Source: Zizania palustris (Eukaryota > Streptophyta > Magnoliopsida > Poales > Poaceae). Taken from it: a stretch of 64,000 bases of DNA. The notes beneath the pieces are model-generated. The model worked only from the letters and a program-made list of their open reading frames with translations. It was not told the origin of the DNA and ran no database searches. The stretch spans positions 25,570,457 through 25,634,456 of the forward strand of contig JAAALK010000081.1 in assembly GCA_019279435.1 (NCBI GenBank), read 5' to 3'. How positions within the stretch are numbered: the first letter of the stretch is position 1; each line of letters opens with the position of its first letter. Both the position numbers and the translations under genes were made by a program. Positions 36,387 through 47,760 of this stretch are shown here, piece by piece.

Positions 36387-39043
36387 ATGGCGACCGCCGG
36401 GAAGGTTATCAAGTGCAAAGGTCCGTGCTTTTTCCTCTTCTGTTTCCTGCTTCATTTTGGTTTGCTTCTGCTTCTGATTTGGGATTTAGTGAGGTTATTG
36501 TTAGTGTTTTCTTGGATGAACAGTACCGGTTCTTGCAGGAGCTAGATTTATAGTTTCTTCCTGAAGAAAAAATGCTGTTTTTGTGTCATCTAAGTTTGTA
36601 TTTTGGTGGAGTACGGGGCTACGGGCTAATATGGTGATGGTTCTCTTGGATCCGTGCAGCCGCGGTGGCATGGGAGGCCGGGAAGCCGCTGTCGATCGAG
36701 GAGGTGGACGTGGCGCCGCCGCAGGCCATGGAGGTCCGCGTCAAGATCCTCTTCACCGCCCTCTGCCACACCGACGTCTACTTCTGGGAAGCCAAGGTAT
36801 CTACCTAACTCATCACATCTTCCTCGTGGATTTGTGACATCCTGCTGCACCTGCAATGTGTGGTTGACTTCCGCTTTCTTGTGGCTTCTCGTCTCTTAGG
36901 GTCAGACTCCCGTGTTCCCTCGGATCTTCGGCCATGAAGCTGGAGGGTATGTTCTTACATCTTCCTCGATTTGTTGTTTATACTTGGTCACTCACTCTAC
37001 TGCTCTGGTTACTGGTGTAGCGTGGTGTTAGTTTATTAAGAGCTTAATTAAACTATGTTTCATGGTTAAATCTTTAATCTTGGTTGGTGGTCATTGTTTA
37101 TTCACTTGCCAGTAGAAGTGTAGAACATTTGGCTGATGTAATCCCAACAACATTCGGATTAATCACATGACGCATGTAAATCTTTGTTATTCTGTCTTAG
37201 TCAACAATAACTTGGTCCTCCAGTTGGAGCTTGAGTGATTTGAGTAGTATTTCAAATTACAACTTACAAGGAAGAAACCTTTTCTTTTAGTTAGCTTGTA
37301 ATTTATTTTTTGAGGTTGACAAATGACATTAACGCCCAAGCATTGCTTGGTCATTTAGAACACCTTTTCTATTCAATAAGCTGGTATTTTTCATTTCACA
37401 AAGTGTGTGCATTAGGCGTTGCTTTTGACCCTTTAGCTGTCTAAAATGTTCCTGATACCGTTTATGTTATCCTGAAGACCTGAACTAAACTGCAGAATCT
37501 TTTGTTTGTTGCACCTAGTCCAAAATTATTTTTTTCCAATGTGCTGAAATGTGTCCATGTTTGCAGTATTGTGGAGAGTGTTGGAGAGGGTGTGACTGAA
37601 CTTGCCCCTGGCGACCATGTCCTCCCTGTGTTCACTGGGGAGTGCAAAGAGTGTCCCCATTGCAAGTCAGCAGAGAGCAACATGTGTGATCTACTTAGGA
37701 TCAACACTGACAGAGGTGTAATGCTTAGTGATGGCCAGTCGCGATTTTCCATCAATGGGAAGCCTATTTTCCATTTCGTTGGGACTTCGACCTTCAGTGA
37801 GTACACTGTCATGCATGTCGGTTGCGTGGCGAAGATCAACCCAGAGGCTCCCCTTGATAAAGTTTGTGTTCTTAGCTGTGGTATTTCAACTGGTAAGTGG
37901 AATTATTCTGTTCTTGTATTCTTGTTACTTGCTAGATATATCTGGTGATGCTCAGTCACAATTTCACAATTTCCTTTCACAGGTCTTGGTGCGACAATCA
38001 ACGTTGCAAAGCCACGAAAGGGTTCAACTGTGGCGATATTTGGTCTAGGAGCTGTAGGCCTTGCTGTGAGTGTCCAAATTCTTCTCTTGAATGCCCTCGA
38101 TTACAACGAGAGATCCATTTAATTACTCTGCATATTGTATCATTAGGCTGCTGAAGGTGCAAGGATTTCTGGAGCATCAAGGATCATTGGTATTGATCTG
38201 AACCCCAACAGATTTGAAGAAGGTATCTCCTTGATTTACCAAATCACCTGTTTGTTTTGTGGTTTTGTAAAAACTCACTAATGTTGCATACTTCTTTGGT
38301 ATGTTCAGCTAAGAAATTTGGATGCACTGAATTTATCAACCCAAAAGACCATGACAAGCCAGTTCAGCAGGTTTGTTTCCTTACATACATCAGGCAAAAG
38401 AGAAATTATCTCACTTCATTGTACTGATACCAGCGTTACGAACAATTCAGGTACTTGCTGAAATGACCAATGGCGGAGTTGACCGCAGTGTTGAGTGCAC
38501 TGGCAACATCCATGCCATGATACAAGCATTTGAATGTGTTCATGATGTAAGACCTCAACACAAGTATTTTCACCTTACACAGTTACATGCACTGGTAACA
38601 TCCATGTCTTTTGATTTGCCGGGACGCTAAGTATTTCTGTTCTAAATCCAGGGCTGGGGTGTGGCCGTCCTGGTCGGCGTGCCGCACAAGGATGCTGAGT
38701 TCAAGACCCACCCGATGAACTTCCTGAACGAGAGGACCCTGAAGGGTACCTTCTTTGGTAACTACAAGCCGCGCACCGATCTCCCCAACGTCGTTGAGAT
38801 GTACATGAAGAAGGTAAACAGATTGATGCATCTCTAGTTTCCTTAGCTTGGAATGTTAGAATGTTTCACCATCCTCAAGAACATGGTGCTGATTGCTAGC
38901 TCTTGACATGCCCTGCTGTGATTTAGGAGCTGGAGGTGGAGAAGTTCATCACGCACAGCGTGCCATTCTCAGAGATCAACACGGCGTTCGACCTGATGCA
39001 CAGGGGCGAGGGCATCCGCTGCATCATCCGCATGGAGGACTAG
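36387..39043 (+). CDS. ADH1: Alcohol dehydrogenase, ADH1-like
   Basis: Ten exons: 36387-36420, 36660-36796, 36900-36946, 37567-37892, 37983-38065, 38147-38222, 38309-38370, 38451-38546, 38652-38813 and 38927-39043. They give 379 residues. The NAD-dependent cytosolic zinc enzyme carries out ethanol fermentation during flooding and germination. All zinc ligands are present: Cys47, His69 and Cys177 catalytic; Cys99, 102, 105 and 113 structural (CKECPHCKSAESNMC). The Rossmann motif GLGAVG is intact. RINTDRGVM, RFEEAKKFGCTEF and ELEVEKFITHSVPFSEINTA agree with the grass ADH1 type. Intron positions are the same as in the ADH2-like gene 3 kb upstream, showing tandem duplication. The reading frame is clean. 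Confidence 0.94.
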
Positions 39044-40023
39044 GCTATTGGCGCGTGTTTCTGGGCAATAAAGACGGCAGCTTGAGCCTGCCTGCCATGG
39101 TGGTGATGGGACACGCCTCTCGTGCAATTTCTTGAGCTTTTTTTTGTCGATCAGCAGTGAACTGTCACTACGAGTTATCTTTTGGCGTAATATATCACAT
39201 ATTTCAGTCCACCGAGCCTGTTGTTCTGAAGTTTGAGAAGTCCAGTGAATTCCGAAATTCCGAAATTTCATTAGGATTTTCTTCTGGACCTAATCGACGT
39301 GATTTCATGTCATGATTCAGAATTTTTTGTCAAATTTGTATTCCCTGGGCTACTGCCTGGGCATCCGACATGTGGGACCTACTTCTCCTGACGTTGGGAC
39401 CCACGTGTCAGCAAGAGAGCAGCCGTGAGCATGGCGCCAACTAGCTGACAACTGACATGTGAGCACAGCCGAAACGAAGGTGCCTCATCCTCGTAGGAGA
39501 AACTAACCTTTATTTTTAACTATCCATTTAGCTAATTTTCTAAAAATATTACTCTCTAAATTTACTATACATCGTCAATATAATTTTCGGCTCTCTAAAA
39601 AAATTACTCCTCACTTTAAAAATCCAAACATATTTCAAAAGATTTGATTTTTTAAAAATCTCAATTTCTGACATTAGAAATCCCAAGTTATAAAGTTTTC
39701 AAATTTTAGATTTTTCTAAAAATATATTTTCTCTCTACTTTTGAAAAAATTAATTTATTTTTAAAATCTCAATTTCTGACCTTATAAATCCCAAGTTATA
39801 AATTTTCTATTTTTTCAAATTTTAGAAATTTTATTTAAAAAATTATTTCTTTATTTCACGTGCAAACAAAATCGTCTACATTATTTTACAAAGCTACGCG
39901 GAACAAACCATCAGCAACATGAATAAATCAATATTAAATATTAAGAAAATATGCTCGCTGCGTTGTCCGGCCAACGAACCGTGTCACTGTGTGCATGCCC
40001 GTGCCTGGTCAATATTAAAAAAA
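39044..40023. other. 3' UTR of the ADH1-like gene and AT-rich spacer
   Basis: After about 39240 the DNA is AT-rich with repeated tttttaaaaatctcaatttctgac-type segments (two copies about 120 bp apart around 39645 and 39760). No gene seen. Confidence 0.5.
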
Positions 40024-40147
40024 TATTTAATTCTGTTTTGAAATCCAGAAATTATGATTATTTTATTTGTAAGATTGACAATATTATTTATTTTTCAAGG
40101 GTAAACAAATTTATACAAGAAATCAGAGGAGTAGAATAATGGATAAG

Positions 40148-40322
40148 TCTGACATTTTTTTGACAAAATTATTCACATATCATTATAATTTTCAAAAATT
40201 GTCTACATGTTCTGTCAATAACTTACATGTTACTATTAATAACTGTGATGGTCTTACATCCGTAAATAATACACCGATAACATATTAACAAACTATAAAA
40301 ATTATAATGATATAGAAAAAAT
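40148..40322. mobile_element. Small fold-back segment present only in unit 1
   Basis: Arms related to tcattataattttc and gaaaattataatga (right arm aaaattataatgatatag) enclose about 170 bp absent from units 2 and 3. It is either a MITE insertion in unit 1 or a loss from the other two. Confidence 0.45.
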
Positions 40323-40634
40323 TAACCTCTTTTTCCGTCAGCTAAAAATGCCAACGAACGATTTCACCCTTGTCACTTTCAGTTTTGAGTTTTAACACGC
40401 ACGACGGACGAACGCTCGATCGATGCTTCCCGTTTCTTTTTCGAATCACGGCCACGCCAATTTTGACCGATTTTTAGCCGGACAAGTGAAGTGTGAGGTG
40501 AAGAACCTTGGCGACCAAGGCAGCAGAAGCAGTCAGCCAAGCGAACGAACCCACCTCCCACCTCACCTGTTGGTTCTCCCGCTGTAATTCGCTTCAGCTT
40601 CACTCGAGTCGTCTTCCTCCTCCAGCTCTCCCGT

Positions 40635-40642
40635 TATAAATA
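40635..40642 (+). promoter_or_regulatory. TATA box of small-protein gene copy 1
   Basis: tataaata, 75 bp before the ATG, after a CT-rich stretch. The arrangement is the same in copies 2 and 3. Confidence 0.75.
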
Positions 40643-40709
40643 TCGCCAGCTCCAGATCGATCTAATCATAGCAACAACAAAGCAGCAGCGAGCAACGACG
40701 AATAACACG

Positions 40710-40997
40710 ATGGTGCTGATGGGGTTGTGTGGCCTGGGTGCTGGTGCTGGGAAGAAGAAGGTGTCACCGGCAAAGCAGCAGCAACCTGCTGCCGAAGAGA
40801 AGCAGCAGAAGCAGCAGAACTCGAGAGATGGCCATGGCGTTGTTGGCGAGGAGGAGAAGAAGAAGATGGGAGCAGATGGGCATGGTGATCATGCTGTGAA
40901 TGAGGTGATGCGGCGGAAGCAGCAGCAGAAGAAGAGCAGCGAGGCTCCCATCTTGATGTACCAGTTCCCCTTCCACTCCCGCCCTGGCCTGCTCTGA
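40710..40997 (+). CDS. Small Lys/Gln-rich protein of unknown function, copy 1
   Basis: An intronless gene for 95 residues. Residues 1-14 are small and hydrophobic (MVLMGLCGLGAGAG). A Lys/Gln/Glu-rich middle follows (QQQPAAEEK, GEEEKKKM) with a repeated His-Gly element (DGHG, GHGD). The tail APILMYQFPFHSRPGLL looks like the conserved part. No known domain or membrane span is recognised; most of the chain is probably disordered. Support for a real gene: TATA box at 40635, three copies with the frame kept, and mostly in-frame differences. Against copies 2 and 3 it has KQQKQQN for KKQQQRN, D for V in MGADGHG, M for V in NEVM, and KQQQKK for KQQKKK. Function is not inferred. Confidence 0.7.
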   Translation: MVLMGLCGLGAGAGKKKVSPAKQQQPAAEEKQQKQQNSRDGHGVVGEEEKKKMGADGHGDHAVNEVMRRKQQQKKSSEAPILMYQFPFHSRPGLL

Positions 40998-41351
40998 ATC
41001 CGCAATCTCTCCTGGAACTGGAACGCTGAATTCAATTGAAATTTAGTTAGTTTTTGGGGGGTTTCATTTGACTTGGAGGGCGTATGGCTTAATTTCCTAA
41101 CGCCTTCCGTGCGAGGAGCAAAGCAGTTCATTCTTTGTTCATTTGTTTCTTTTCCTTTCTTTTTGTAAAAAAAACATCTGTAGTCACAACACACATAAGC
41201 TTATAAAGTTTGATGTATTTTAAAAATGAGCATATATATATATATATTTCATTTTTATATCTTTCAGTTACCCACATACAAGAAAACTGCCTGAACTTGC
41301 ACAATCTAAAAAAAAGAAGTATGTCAAATGCAAAAGGGAAAATTACTCATG

Positions 41352-41805
41352 CAACCTTTAGTCCCACCTCGGCTATGGACGGGGCTACGAGCCCCTTATA
41401 AGGGAGAGTAGCCATCCTCCCTCAGACCGGTCTTTTGGGATGGAGATGGCTCTCTGCTTATGAGGGTGCGTCGGATGCGCATGAACGCCCAGACGTAGGC
41501 CGAGGGTGGTGAGCTAAAAGGCCAGAGACGCTAACAATTGGTATGAGAGCCGACATCACCATGCCTTCGGGCTTCCTAGAGGGATGGGATGTTAGGGTCC
41601 TGGCCATAGGCGTTGCCAGGGAACCTTTAGTCCCATCTCGGCTACGGACGGGGGCTACGAGCCCCTTATAAGGGAGAGTAGTCATCCTCCCTCAGGCCGG
41701 TCTTTTGGGATGGAGAGAACTCTTCGCTTATGAGAGTGCGTCGGATGCGCATGAACGCCCAGACGTAGACCGAGGGTGGTGAGCTAAAAGGCGTGGATGC
41801 TAACA
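41352..41805 (+). mobile_element. TRIM-like miniature LTR element, unit 1
   Basis: Direct repeats 41352-41536 (left end truncated) and 41590-41805 (216 bp, tgttaggg...gctaaca) enclose 53 bp. The interior has a tRNA-Met-like primer-binding site (tggtatgagagcc, 41539-41551) right after the first repeat and a purine tract (agagggatggga) right before the second. Each repeat has a TATA-like ccttataaggg. No coding capacity. Confidence 0.8.
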
Positions 41806-41820
41806 CAAATCCACCGCTGC

Positions 41821-41826
<6 letters not shown>

Positions 41827-41853
<27 letters not shown>
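41827..41853. repeat. (TA)n microsatellite, unit 1
   Basis: About 13 TA units; the counterpart is at 45636-45661 in unit 2. Confidence 0.9.
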
Positions 41854-41857
<4 letters not shown>

Positions 41858-42045
41858 TCTTCCTTAATTTCAGAAACTATATGTGAAGCGGGACAAGAGG
41901 CAATTGTCAGCCTGGGGGAACCTGAAACTATAAATTATCTAGTTTCAGGTTGGTGATTAGACTAATTAAGGTCAGATTTTCGTAAAGGCTAGGTGGGCTT
42001 TATTGCTTGCTCTGCTTCTCTTCTCTTCTCTGGCGATTGGGCATG

Positions 42046-42611
42046 CGCAGCACTTCGATTCTCTTTTTATTTCCCCTCTGTCGGAGGGCAACTAATGGTG
42101 AACGATGACTTCGGAATTCGCCGGTGTAGGTGACTGATTATCTCTCCAGCTAGCTCTGATACTAGTCGTTATACAAGGGATAGAGTTTCTAAGGTGATCT
42201 CTAGGTCTAGAACTAGCAGAGAGTCACGATAGACATAATCCATAATCATGACATAATCTCATATGGTAAAACATAGAAAGATCACGTGTGCACACCGTGG
42301 GGTTTAACCGAAGAGGAGGTGAGGTAGATGTCCGTATAGTCGATGAGGGCTTCCCGCCACTTCGGTACATCAATATGGATCAGATTGCTAAAAGAAATGA
42401 AGGGCGGAGCTAGTGCATGCGAACAGACGCCTGTTCATAGCTCCACCACCTTTTTATATATGTGTCGTGCGACAAGGGCCCCTCACTAGAATCAGTTGGG
42501 GTGCTCCTAATTAGGGCGTTAGAGTTCAGGAGGTCAATTAGGAATCCTGAGTCCTTAGGGATGGAGGAGAGGGACTCGGTCCCCCTCTCCTTGGGAGATC
42601 TTATTCCAACA
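42046..42611 (-). mobile_element. LTR-retroelement 5' remnant, unit 1
   Basis: This segment is absent from the matching place in unit 3 (near 50755). Read on the minus strand it starts TGTTGGAATAAG at 42611 and runs about 445 bp. It then shows a primer-site-like TAGTATCAGAGC at about 42154-42165, followed by about 110 bp of leader. It looks like one LTR plus primer site of a truncated element. Confidence 0.5.
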
Positions 42612-42813
42612 AAAAATAATCACAAGAACATACACGCGACACCATATTTTTCCGTGAAAAGTTGAAAACCCTTTTGAAAAAACCACAAGCATAAATTCAA
42701 TATTACGAGGACTGTATAAAAAGAGAGGATTGCGATCGGAGCCTCTTTGTAATTGCACGCTATATGAATGACCTATATATAGATAGAAAACAACCCGCTT
42801 ATTCTATTCGGTA

Positions 42814-43045
42814 CTCAAAAACAAGTCGTTTTAGACTTGTATTGGGAGTTGACTAAAACAAGTCGGTTTTGTATTTTATTCTGAATTTTGGACATTTATA
42901 CCTCTAAAGTAATACTATCTCATTCTCCTTTTTTGCACTATCTTTAATATCACATTGTATTTAATAAAGACAAACATGAAAAATACACACTAATTAATAA
43001 TTCTTTGGTATCTGAAACCATGTCCAAAACGACTTATTTTTTCTG
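42814..43045. mobile_element. Stowaway-like MITE, unit 1
   Basis: Ends ctcaaaaacaagtcgtttta and ccaaaacgacttattttttctg are inverted and bordered by TA. Related copies are at 46622, 50937, 52393 and 53447. Confidence 0.6.
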
Positions 43046-43149
43046 TACCGTTGGGAATAGTTTAACATAAACTCTACTATAGTACTTTGTACATTGGTTC
43101 TAAGATGTCTCTTATTTAAAACGATGCTCCAACACTATTCTTGATTGAC

Positions 43150-43307
43150 TAAGTAGGAGTTTGATTCCATAGACTAAAGTTTAGTTCGTGTCATATCGGA
43201 TGTTTGAAAATCAATTTGAAGGATTAACCGTGAACTAATTATAAAAATAATTATAGAATCAGAGGATTATTCATGAGACGAATTTATTAAGCCTAATTAA
43301 TCCATAA
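43150..43307. mobile_element. Truncated Tourist-like MITE, unit 1
   Basis: It carries the left half of the Tourist-like family (gactaaagtttagt, aactaattataaaaataatt, gagacgaattta) and stops at ccataa, where a GC-rich block begins. The right half is missing. Confidence 0.65.
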
Positions 43308-43520
43308 ATGAGGATTCTTCCCCACACCGAGCGGCTTCTTCCCCGCCTCGAGCCCCTCCACCGACGGCCCCGAGCCCCTTCGTCCCCCCGCACGCCCTCC
43401 GTCGCCGGCCCCGAGCGGTTCTGCTTCGGCCCCAAGCTCCTCCATCGGCGGGTCGGAGCCTCTCCGCCACGGCCCGCGCAGCTTCGTCGGTGGCCACAAG
43501 CCCCTCCGCCGGTGACTAAG
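43308..43520. other. GC-rich block of unknown origin, unit 1
   Basis: About 200 bp of very GC-rich DNA with a repeated ccccgagc/cctccgccg texture. It is open in several frames, with Pro/Arg-rich conceptual peptides. The unit 2 copy has one extra C (cggccccgcg), shifting those frames, so coding is unlikely. Confidence 0.5.
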
Positions 43521-43847
43521 GGTAAAATGGGGATAAACTGATTAAATCATGATGAAAATTTGTAGCGAGGCAAATCTACAACTCATTCGATCAATTTTGT
43601 GGCAAAATTGCAGACGACAACAACTTTGTGGCATTTGAGAACATGGCAACAAACTTCGTGGCTAACGAGCAATTCTCCCTTTAACTTGGCTGGTGAAGTT
43701 TGGCCAGAATGAAGACTAGCTGATTTGGCCAATCAGATGATTTTTTGCCGTTCAGTCTGTTGAAGAGTTGTTTTATTCTGAATGCATACAATTTAGCTTG
43801 GAAAGTGAGATAATCATCTTTTCGGAGATGCTCTTATGATTTAAGCT

Positions 43848-43962
43848 TTTATTTTTTTTCATATGTCTACTTGTACGAGTCATATTTTTTTTTCATATGT
43901 CTACTTGTATGAGTCGTATATATTTTTCATATGTCTACTTGTACGAGTAATTTTGTATAATA
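43848..43962. repeat. Three-copy tandem repeat of about 40 bp, unit 1
   Basis: The core catatgtctacttgta(c/t)gagt occurs three times with T-rich spacers. It is also present in unit 2 at about 47658-47760. Confidence 0.85.
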
Positions 43963-44444
43963 ATCAGTACACCAGCTAAAACTAATTCATTGTCTTTTAT
44001 TTAATTCTGTTTTGAAATCCAGAAATTATGATTATTTTATTTGTAAGATTGACAATATTTATTTAGCAAGGGTAAACAAATTTATACAAGAAATCAGAGG
44101 AGTAGAATAATGGATAAGCCTGCCGTCTTTTTTTTTTCCGTCAGCTAAAAATGCCAACGAACGATTTCATTTCCCCCTTGTCACTTTCAGTTCTGAGTTT
44201 TAACACGCACGACGTACGAACGCTCGATCGATGCTTCCCGTTTCTCTTTCGAATCACGACCACGCCAATTTTGACCGAATTTTAGCCGGACAAGTGAAGT
44301 GTGAGGTGAAGAACCTTGGCGACCAAGGCAGCAGAAGCAGTCAGCCAAGCGAACGAACCCACCCTCCCCACCTCACCTGTTGGTTCTCCCGCTGTAATTC
44401 GCTTCAGCTTCACTCGAGTCGTCTTCCTCCTCCAGCTCTCCCGT

Positions 44445-44452
44445 TATAAATA
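44445..44452 (+). promoter_or_regulatory. TATA box of small-protein gene copy 2
   Basis: tataaata, 75 bp before the ATG, the same context as copy 1. Confidence 0.75.
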
Positions 44453-44519
44453 TCGCCAGCTCCAGATCGATCTAATCATAGCAACAACAAAGCAGCAGCG
44501 AGCAACGACGAATAACACG

Positions 44520-44807
44520 ATGGTGCTGATGGGGTTGTGTGGCCTGGGTGCTGGTGCTGGGAAGAAGAAGGTGTCACCGGCAAAGCAGCAGCAACCTGCT
44601 GCAGAAGAGAAGAAGCAGCAGCAGCGGAACTCGAGAGATGGCCATGGCGTTGTTGGCGAGGAGGAGAAGAAGAAGATGGGAGCAGTTGGGCATGGTGATC
44701 ATGCTGTGAATGAGGTGGTGCGGCGGAAGCAGCAGAAGAAGAAGAGCAGCGAGGCTCCCATCTTGATGTACCAGTTCCCCTTCCACTCCCGCCCTGGCCT
44801 GCTCTGA
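44520..44807 (+). CDS. Small Lys/Gln-rich protein of unknown function, copy 2
   Basis: 95 residues with a protein sequence identical to copy 3, sharing its differences from copy 1 (KKQQQRN, MGAVGHG, NEVVRRKQQKKK). An in-frame ATG at 44316 would lengthen it to 163 residues because of a small insertion near 44362. That ATG lies upstream of the TATA box and is not matched in the other copies, so I keep the start at 44520. The tail QFPFHSRPGLL is kept. No function recognised. Confidence 0.7.
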   Translation: MVLMGLCGLGAGAGKKKVSPAKQQQPAAEEKKQQQRNSRDGHGVVGEEEKKKMGAVGHGDHAVNEVVRRKQQKKKSSEAPILMYQFPFHSRPGLL

Positions 44808-45161
44808 ATCCGCAATCTCTCCTGGAACTGGAACGCTGAATTCAATTGAAATTTAGTTAGTTTTTGGGGGGTTTCATTTGATTTGGAGGGCGTATGGCTT
44901 AATTTCCTAACGCCTTCCGTGCGAGGAGCAAAGCAGTTCATTCTTTGTTCATTTGTTTCTTTTCCTTTCTTTTTGTAAAAAAACATCTGTAGTCACAACA
45001 CACATAAGCTTATAAAGTTTGATGTATTTTAAAAATGAGCATATATATATATATATTTCATTTTTATATCTTTCAGTTACCCACATACAAGAAAACTGCC
45101 TGAACTTGCACAATCTAAAAAAAAAGAAGTATGTCAAATGCAAAAGGGAAAATTACTCATG

Positions 45162-45615
45162 CAACCTTTAGTCCCACCTCGGCTATGGACGGGGCTACGA
45201 GCCCCTTATAAGGGAGAGTAGCCATCCTCCCTCAGACCGGTCTTTTGGGATGGAGATGGCTCTCTGCTTATGAGGGTGCGTCGGATGCGCATGAACGCCC
45301 AGACGTAGGCCGAGGGTGGTGAGCTAAAAGGCCAGAGACGCTAACAATTGGTATGAGAGCCGACATCACCATGCCTTCGGGCTTCCTAGAGGGATGGGAT
45401 GTTAGGGTCCTGGCCATAGGCGTTGCCAGGGAACCTTTAGTCCCATCTCGGCTACGGACGGGGGCTACGAGCCCCTTATAAGGGAGAGTAGTCATCCTCC
45501 CTCAGGCCGGTCTTTTGGGATGGAGAGAACTCTTCGCTTATGAGAGTGCGTCGGATGCGCATGAACGCCCAGACGTAGACCGAGGGTGGTGAGCTAAAAG
45601 GCGTGGATGCTAACA
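45162..45615 (+). mobile_element. TRIM-like miniature LTR element, unit 2
   Basis: Same structure as in unit 1: repeats 45162-45346 and 45400-45615, primer-like site just after the first. It was copied with the unit rather than inserted separately. Confidence 0.8.
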
Positions 45616-45630
45616 CAAATCCACCGCTGC

Positions 45631-45665
<35 letters not shown>

Positions 45666-45975
45666 TCTTCCTTAATTTCAGAAACTATATGTGAAGCGGG
45701 ACAAGAGGCAATTGTCAGCCTGGGGGAACCTGAAACTATAAATTATCTAGTTTCAGGTTGGTGATTAGACTAATTAAGGTCAGATTTTCGTAAAGGCTAG
45801 GTGGGCTTTATTGCTTGCTCTGCTTCTCTTCTCTTCTCTGGCGATTGGGCATGCGCAGCACTTCGATTCTCTTTTTATTTCCCCTCTGTCGGAGGGCAAC
45901 TAATGGTGAACGATGACTTCGGAATTCGCCGGTGTAGGTGACTGATTATCTCTCCAGCTAGCTCTGATACTAGTC

Positions 45976-46420
45976 GTTATACAAGGGATAGAGTTTCTAA
46001 GGTGATCTCTAGGTCTAGAACTAGCAGAGAGTCACGATAGACATAATCCATAATCATGACATAATCTCATATGGTAAAACATAGAAAGATCACGTGTGCA
46101 CACCGTGGGGTTTAACCGAAGAGGAGGTGAGGTAGATGTCCGTATAGTCGATGAGGGCTTCCCGCCACTTCGGTACATCAATATGGATCAGATTGCTAAA
46201 AGAAATGAAGGGCGGAGCTAGTGCATGCGAACAGACGCCTGTTCATAGCTCCACCACCTTTTTATATATGTGTCGTGCGACAAGGGCCCCTCACTAGAAT
46301 CAGTTGGGGTGCTCCTAATTAGGGCGTTAGAGTTCAGGAGGTCAATTAGGGAATCCTGAGTCCTTAGGGATGGAGGAGAGGGACTCGGTCCCCCTCTCGT
46401 CGGGAGATCTTATTCCAACA
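45976..46420 (-). mobile_element. LTR-retroelement 5' remnant, unit 2
   Basis: Counterpart of the unit 1 remnant at 42046-42611, differing by a few bases (for example ctcgtcggg against ctccttggg). Confidence 0.5.
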
Positions 46421-46621
46421 AAAAATAATCACAAGAACATACACGCGACACCATATTTTTCCGTGAAAAGTTGAAAACCCTTTTGAAAAAACCACAAGCA
46501 TAAATTCAATATTACGAGGACTGTATAAAAGAGAGGATTGCGATCGGAGCCTCTTTGTAATTGCACGCTATATGAATGACCTATATATAGATAGAAAACA
46601 ACCCGCTTATTCTCTTCGGTA

Positions 46622-46855
46622 CTCAAAAACAAGTCGTTTTAGACTTGTATTGGGAGTTGACTAAAACAAGTCGGTTTTGTATTTTATTCTGAATTTTGGA
46701 CATTTATACCTCTAAAGTAATACTATCTCATTCTCCTTTTTTGCACTATCTTTAATATCACATTGTATTTAATAAAGACAAACATGAAAAATACACACTA
46801 ATTAATAATTCTTTGGTATCTGAAACCATGTCCAAAACGACTTATTTTTTCTGTA
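46622..46855. mobile_element. Stowaway-like MITE, unit 2
   Basis: Counterpart of 42814-43045, with the same inverted ends. Confidence 0.6.
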
Positions 46856-46959
46856 CCGTTGGGAATAGTTTAACATAAACTCTACTATAGTACTTTGTAC
46901 ATTGGTTCTAAGATGTCTCTTATTTAAAACGATGCTCCAACACTATTCTTGATTGACTA

Positions 46960-47115
46960 AGTAGGAGTTTGATTCCATAGACTAAAGTTTAGTTCGTGTC
47001 ATATCGGATGTTTGAAAATCAATTTGAAGGATTAACCGTGAACTAATTATAAAAATAATTATAGAATCAGAGGATTATTCATGAGACGAATTTATTAAGC
47101 CTAATTAATCCATAA
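46960..47115. mobile_element. Truncated Tourist-like MITE, unit 2
   Basis: Counterpart of 43150-43307, cut at the same base before the GC-rich block (about 47116-47330). Confidence 0.65.
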
Positions 47116-47657
47116 ATGAGGATTCTTCCCCACACCGAGCGGCTTCTTCCCCGCCTCGAGCCCCTCCACCGACGGCCCCGAGCCCCTTCGTCCCCCCGCA
47201 CGCCCTCCGTCGCCGGCCCCGAGCGGTTCTGCTTCGGCCCCAAGCTCCTCCATCGGCGGGTCGGAGCCTCTCCGCCACGGCCCCGCGCAGCTTCGTCGGT
47301 GGCCACAAGCCCCTCCGCCGGTGACTAAGGGTAAAATGGGGATAAACTGATTAAATCATGATGAAAATTTGTAGCGAGGCAAATCTACAACTCATTCGAT
47401 CAATTTTGTGGCAAAATTGCAGACGACAACAACTTTGTGGCATTTGAGAACATGGCAACAACTTCGTGGCTAACGAGCAATTCTCCCTTTAACTTGGCTG
47501 GTGAAGTTTGGCCAGAATGAAGACTAGCTGATTTGGCCAATCAGATGATTTTTTGCCGTTCAGTCTGTTGAAGAGTTGTTTTATTCTGAATGCATACAAT
47601 TTAGCTTGGAAAGTGAGATAATCATCTTTCGGAGATGCTCTTATGATTTAAGCTTTT

Positions 47658-47760
47658 ATTTTTTTTCATATGTCTACTTGTACGAGTCATATTTTTTTTT
47701 CATATGTCTACTTGTATGAGTCGTATATATTTTTCATATGTCTACTTGTACGAGTAATTT
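47658..47760. repeat. Three-copy tandem repeat of about 40 bp, unit 2
   Basis: Counterpart of 43848-43962. Confidence 0.85.

Larger units (their letters stand above)
40024..43997. repeat. Tandem unit 1 of a 3.8-kb triplication
   Basis: It starts at tatttaattctgttttg and repeats at 43998 and 47805. It contains, in order, a 170-bp segment found only here (about 40148-40322), the 95-residue gene, a TRIM-like element, a (TA)n tract, an LTR remnant, a Stowaway-like and a truncated Tourist-like MITE, a GC-rich patch and a short tandem repeat. Units 1 and 2 are nearly identical. Confidence 0.9.

Noticed and set aside
35797..36553. ORFs in the GC-rich ADH1-like promoter and leader
   Set aside because: They span the TATA box and the ADH first exon in the wrong frame and have no motif.
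43293..43541. ORFs across the GC-rich block in units 1 and 2
   Set aside because: A one-base difference between the two copies changes the frames, so they are not conserved as protein.
44316..44519. In-frame upstream extension giving a 163-residue form of small-protein copy 2
   Set aside because: It begins upstream of the TATA box and depends on a small insertion not present in copies 1 and 3.
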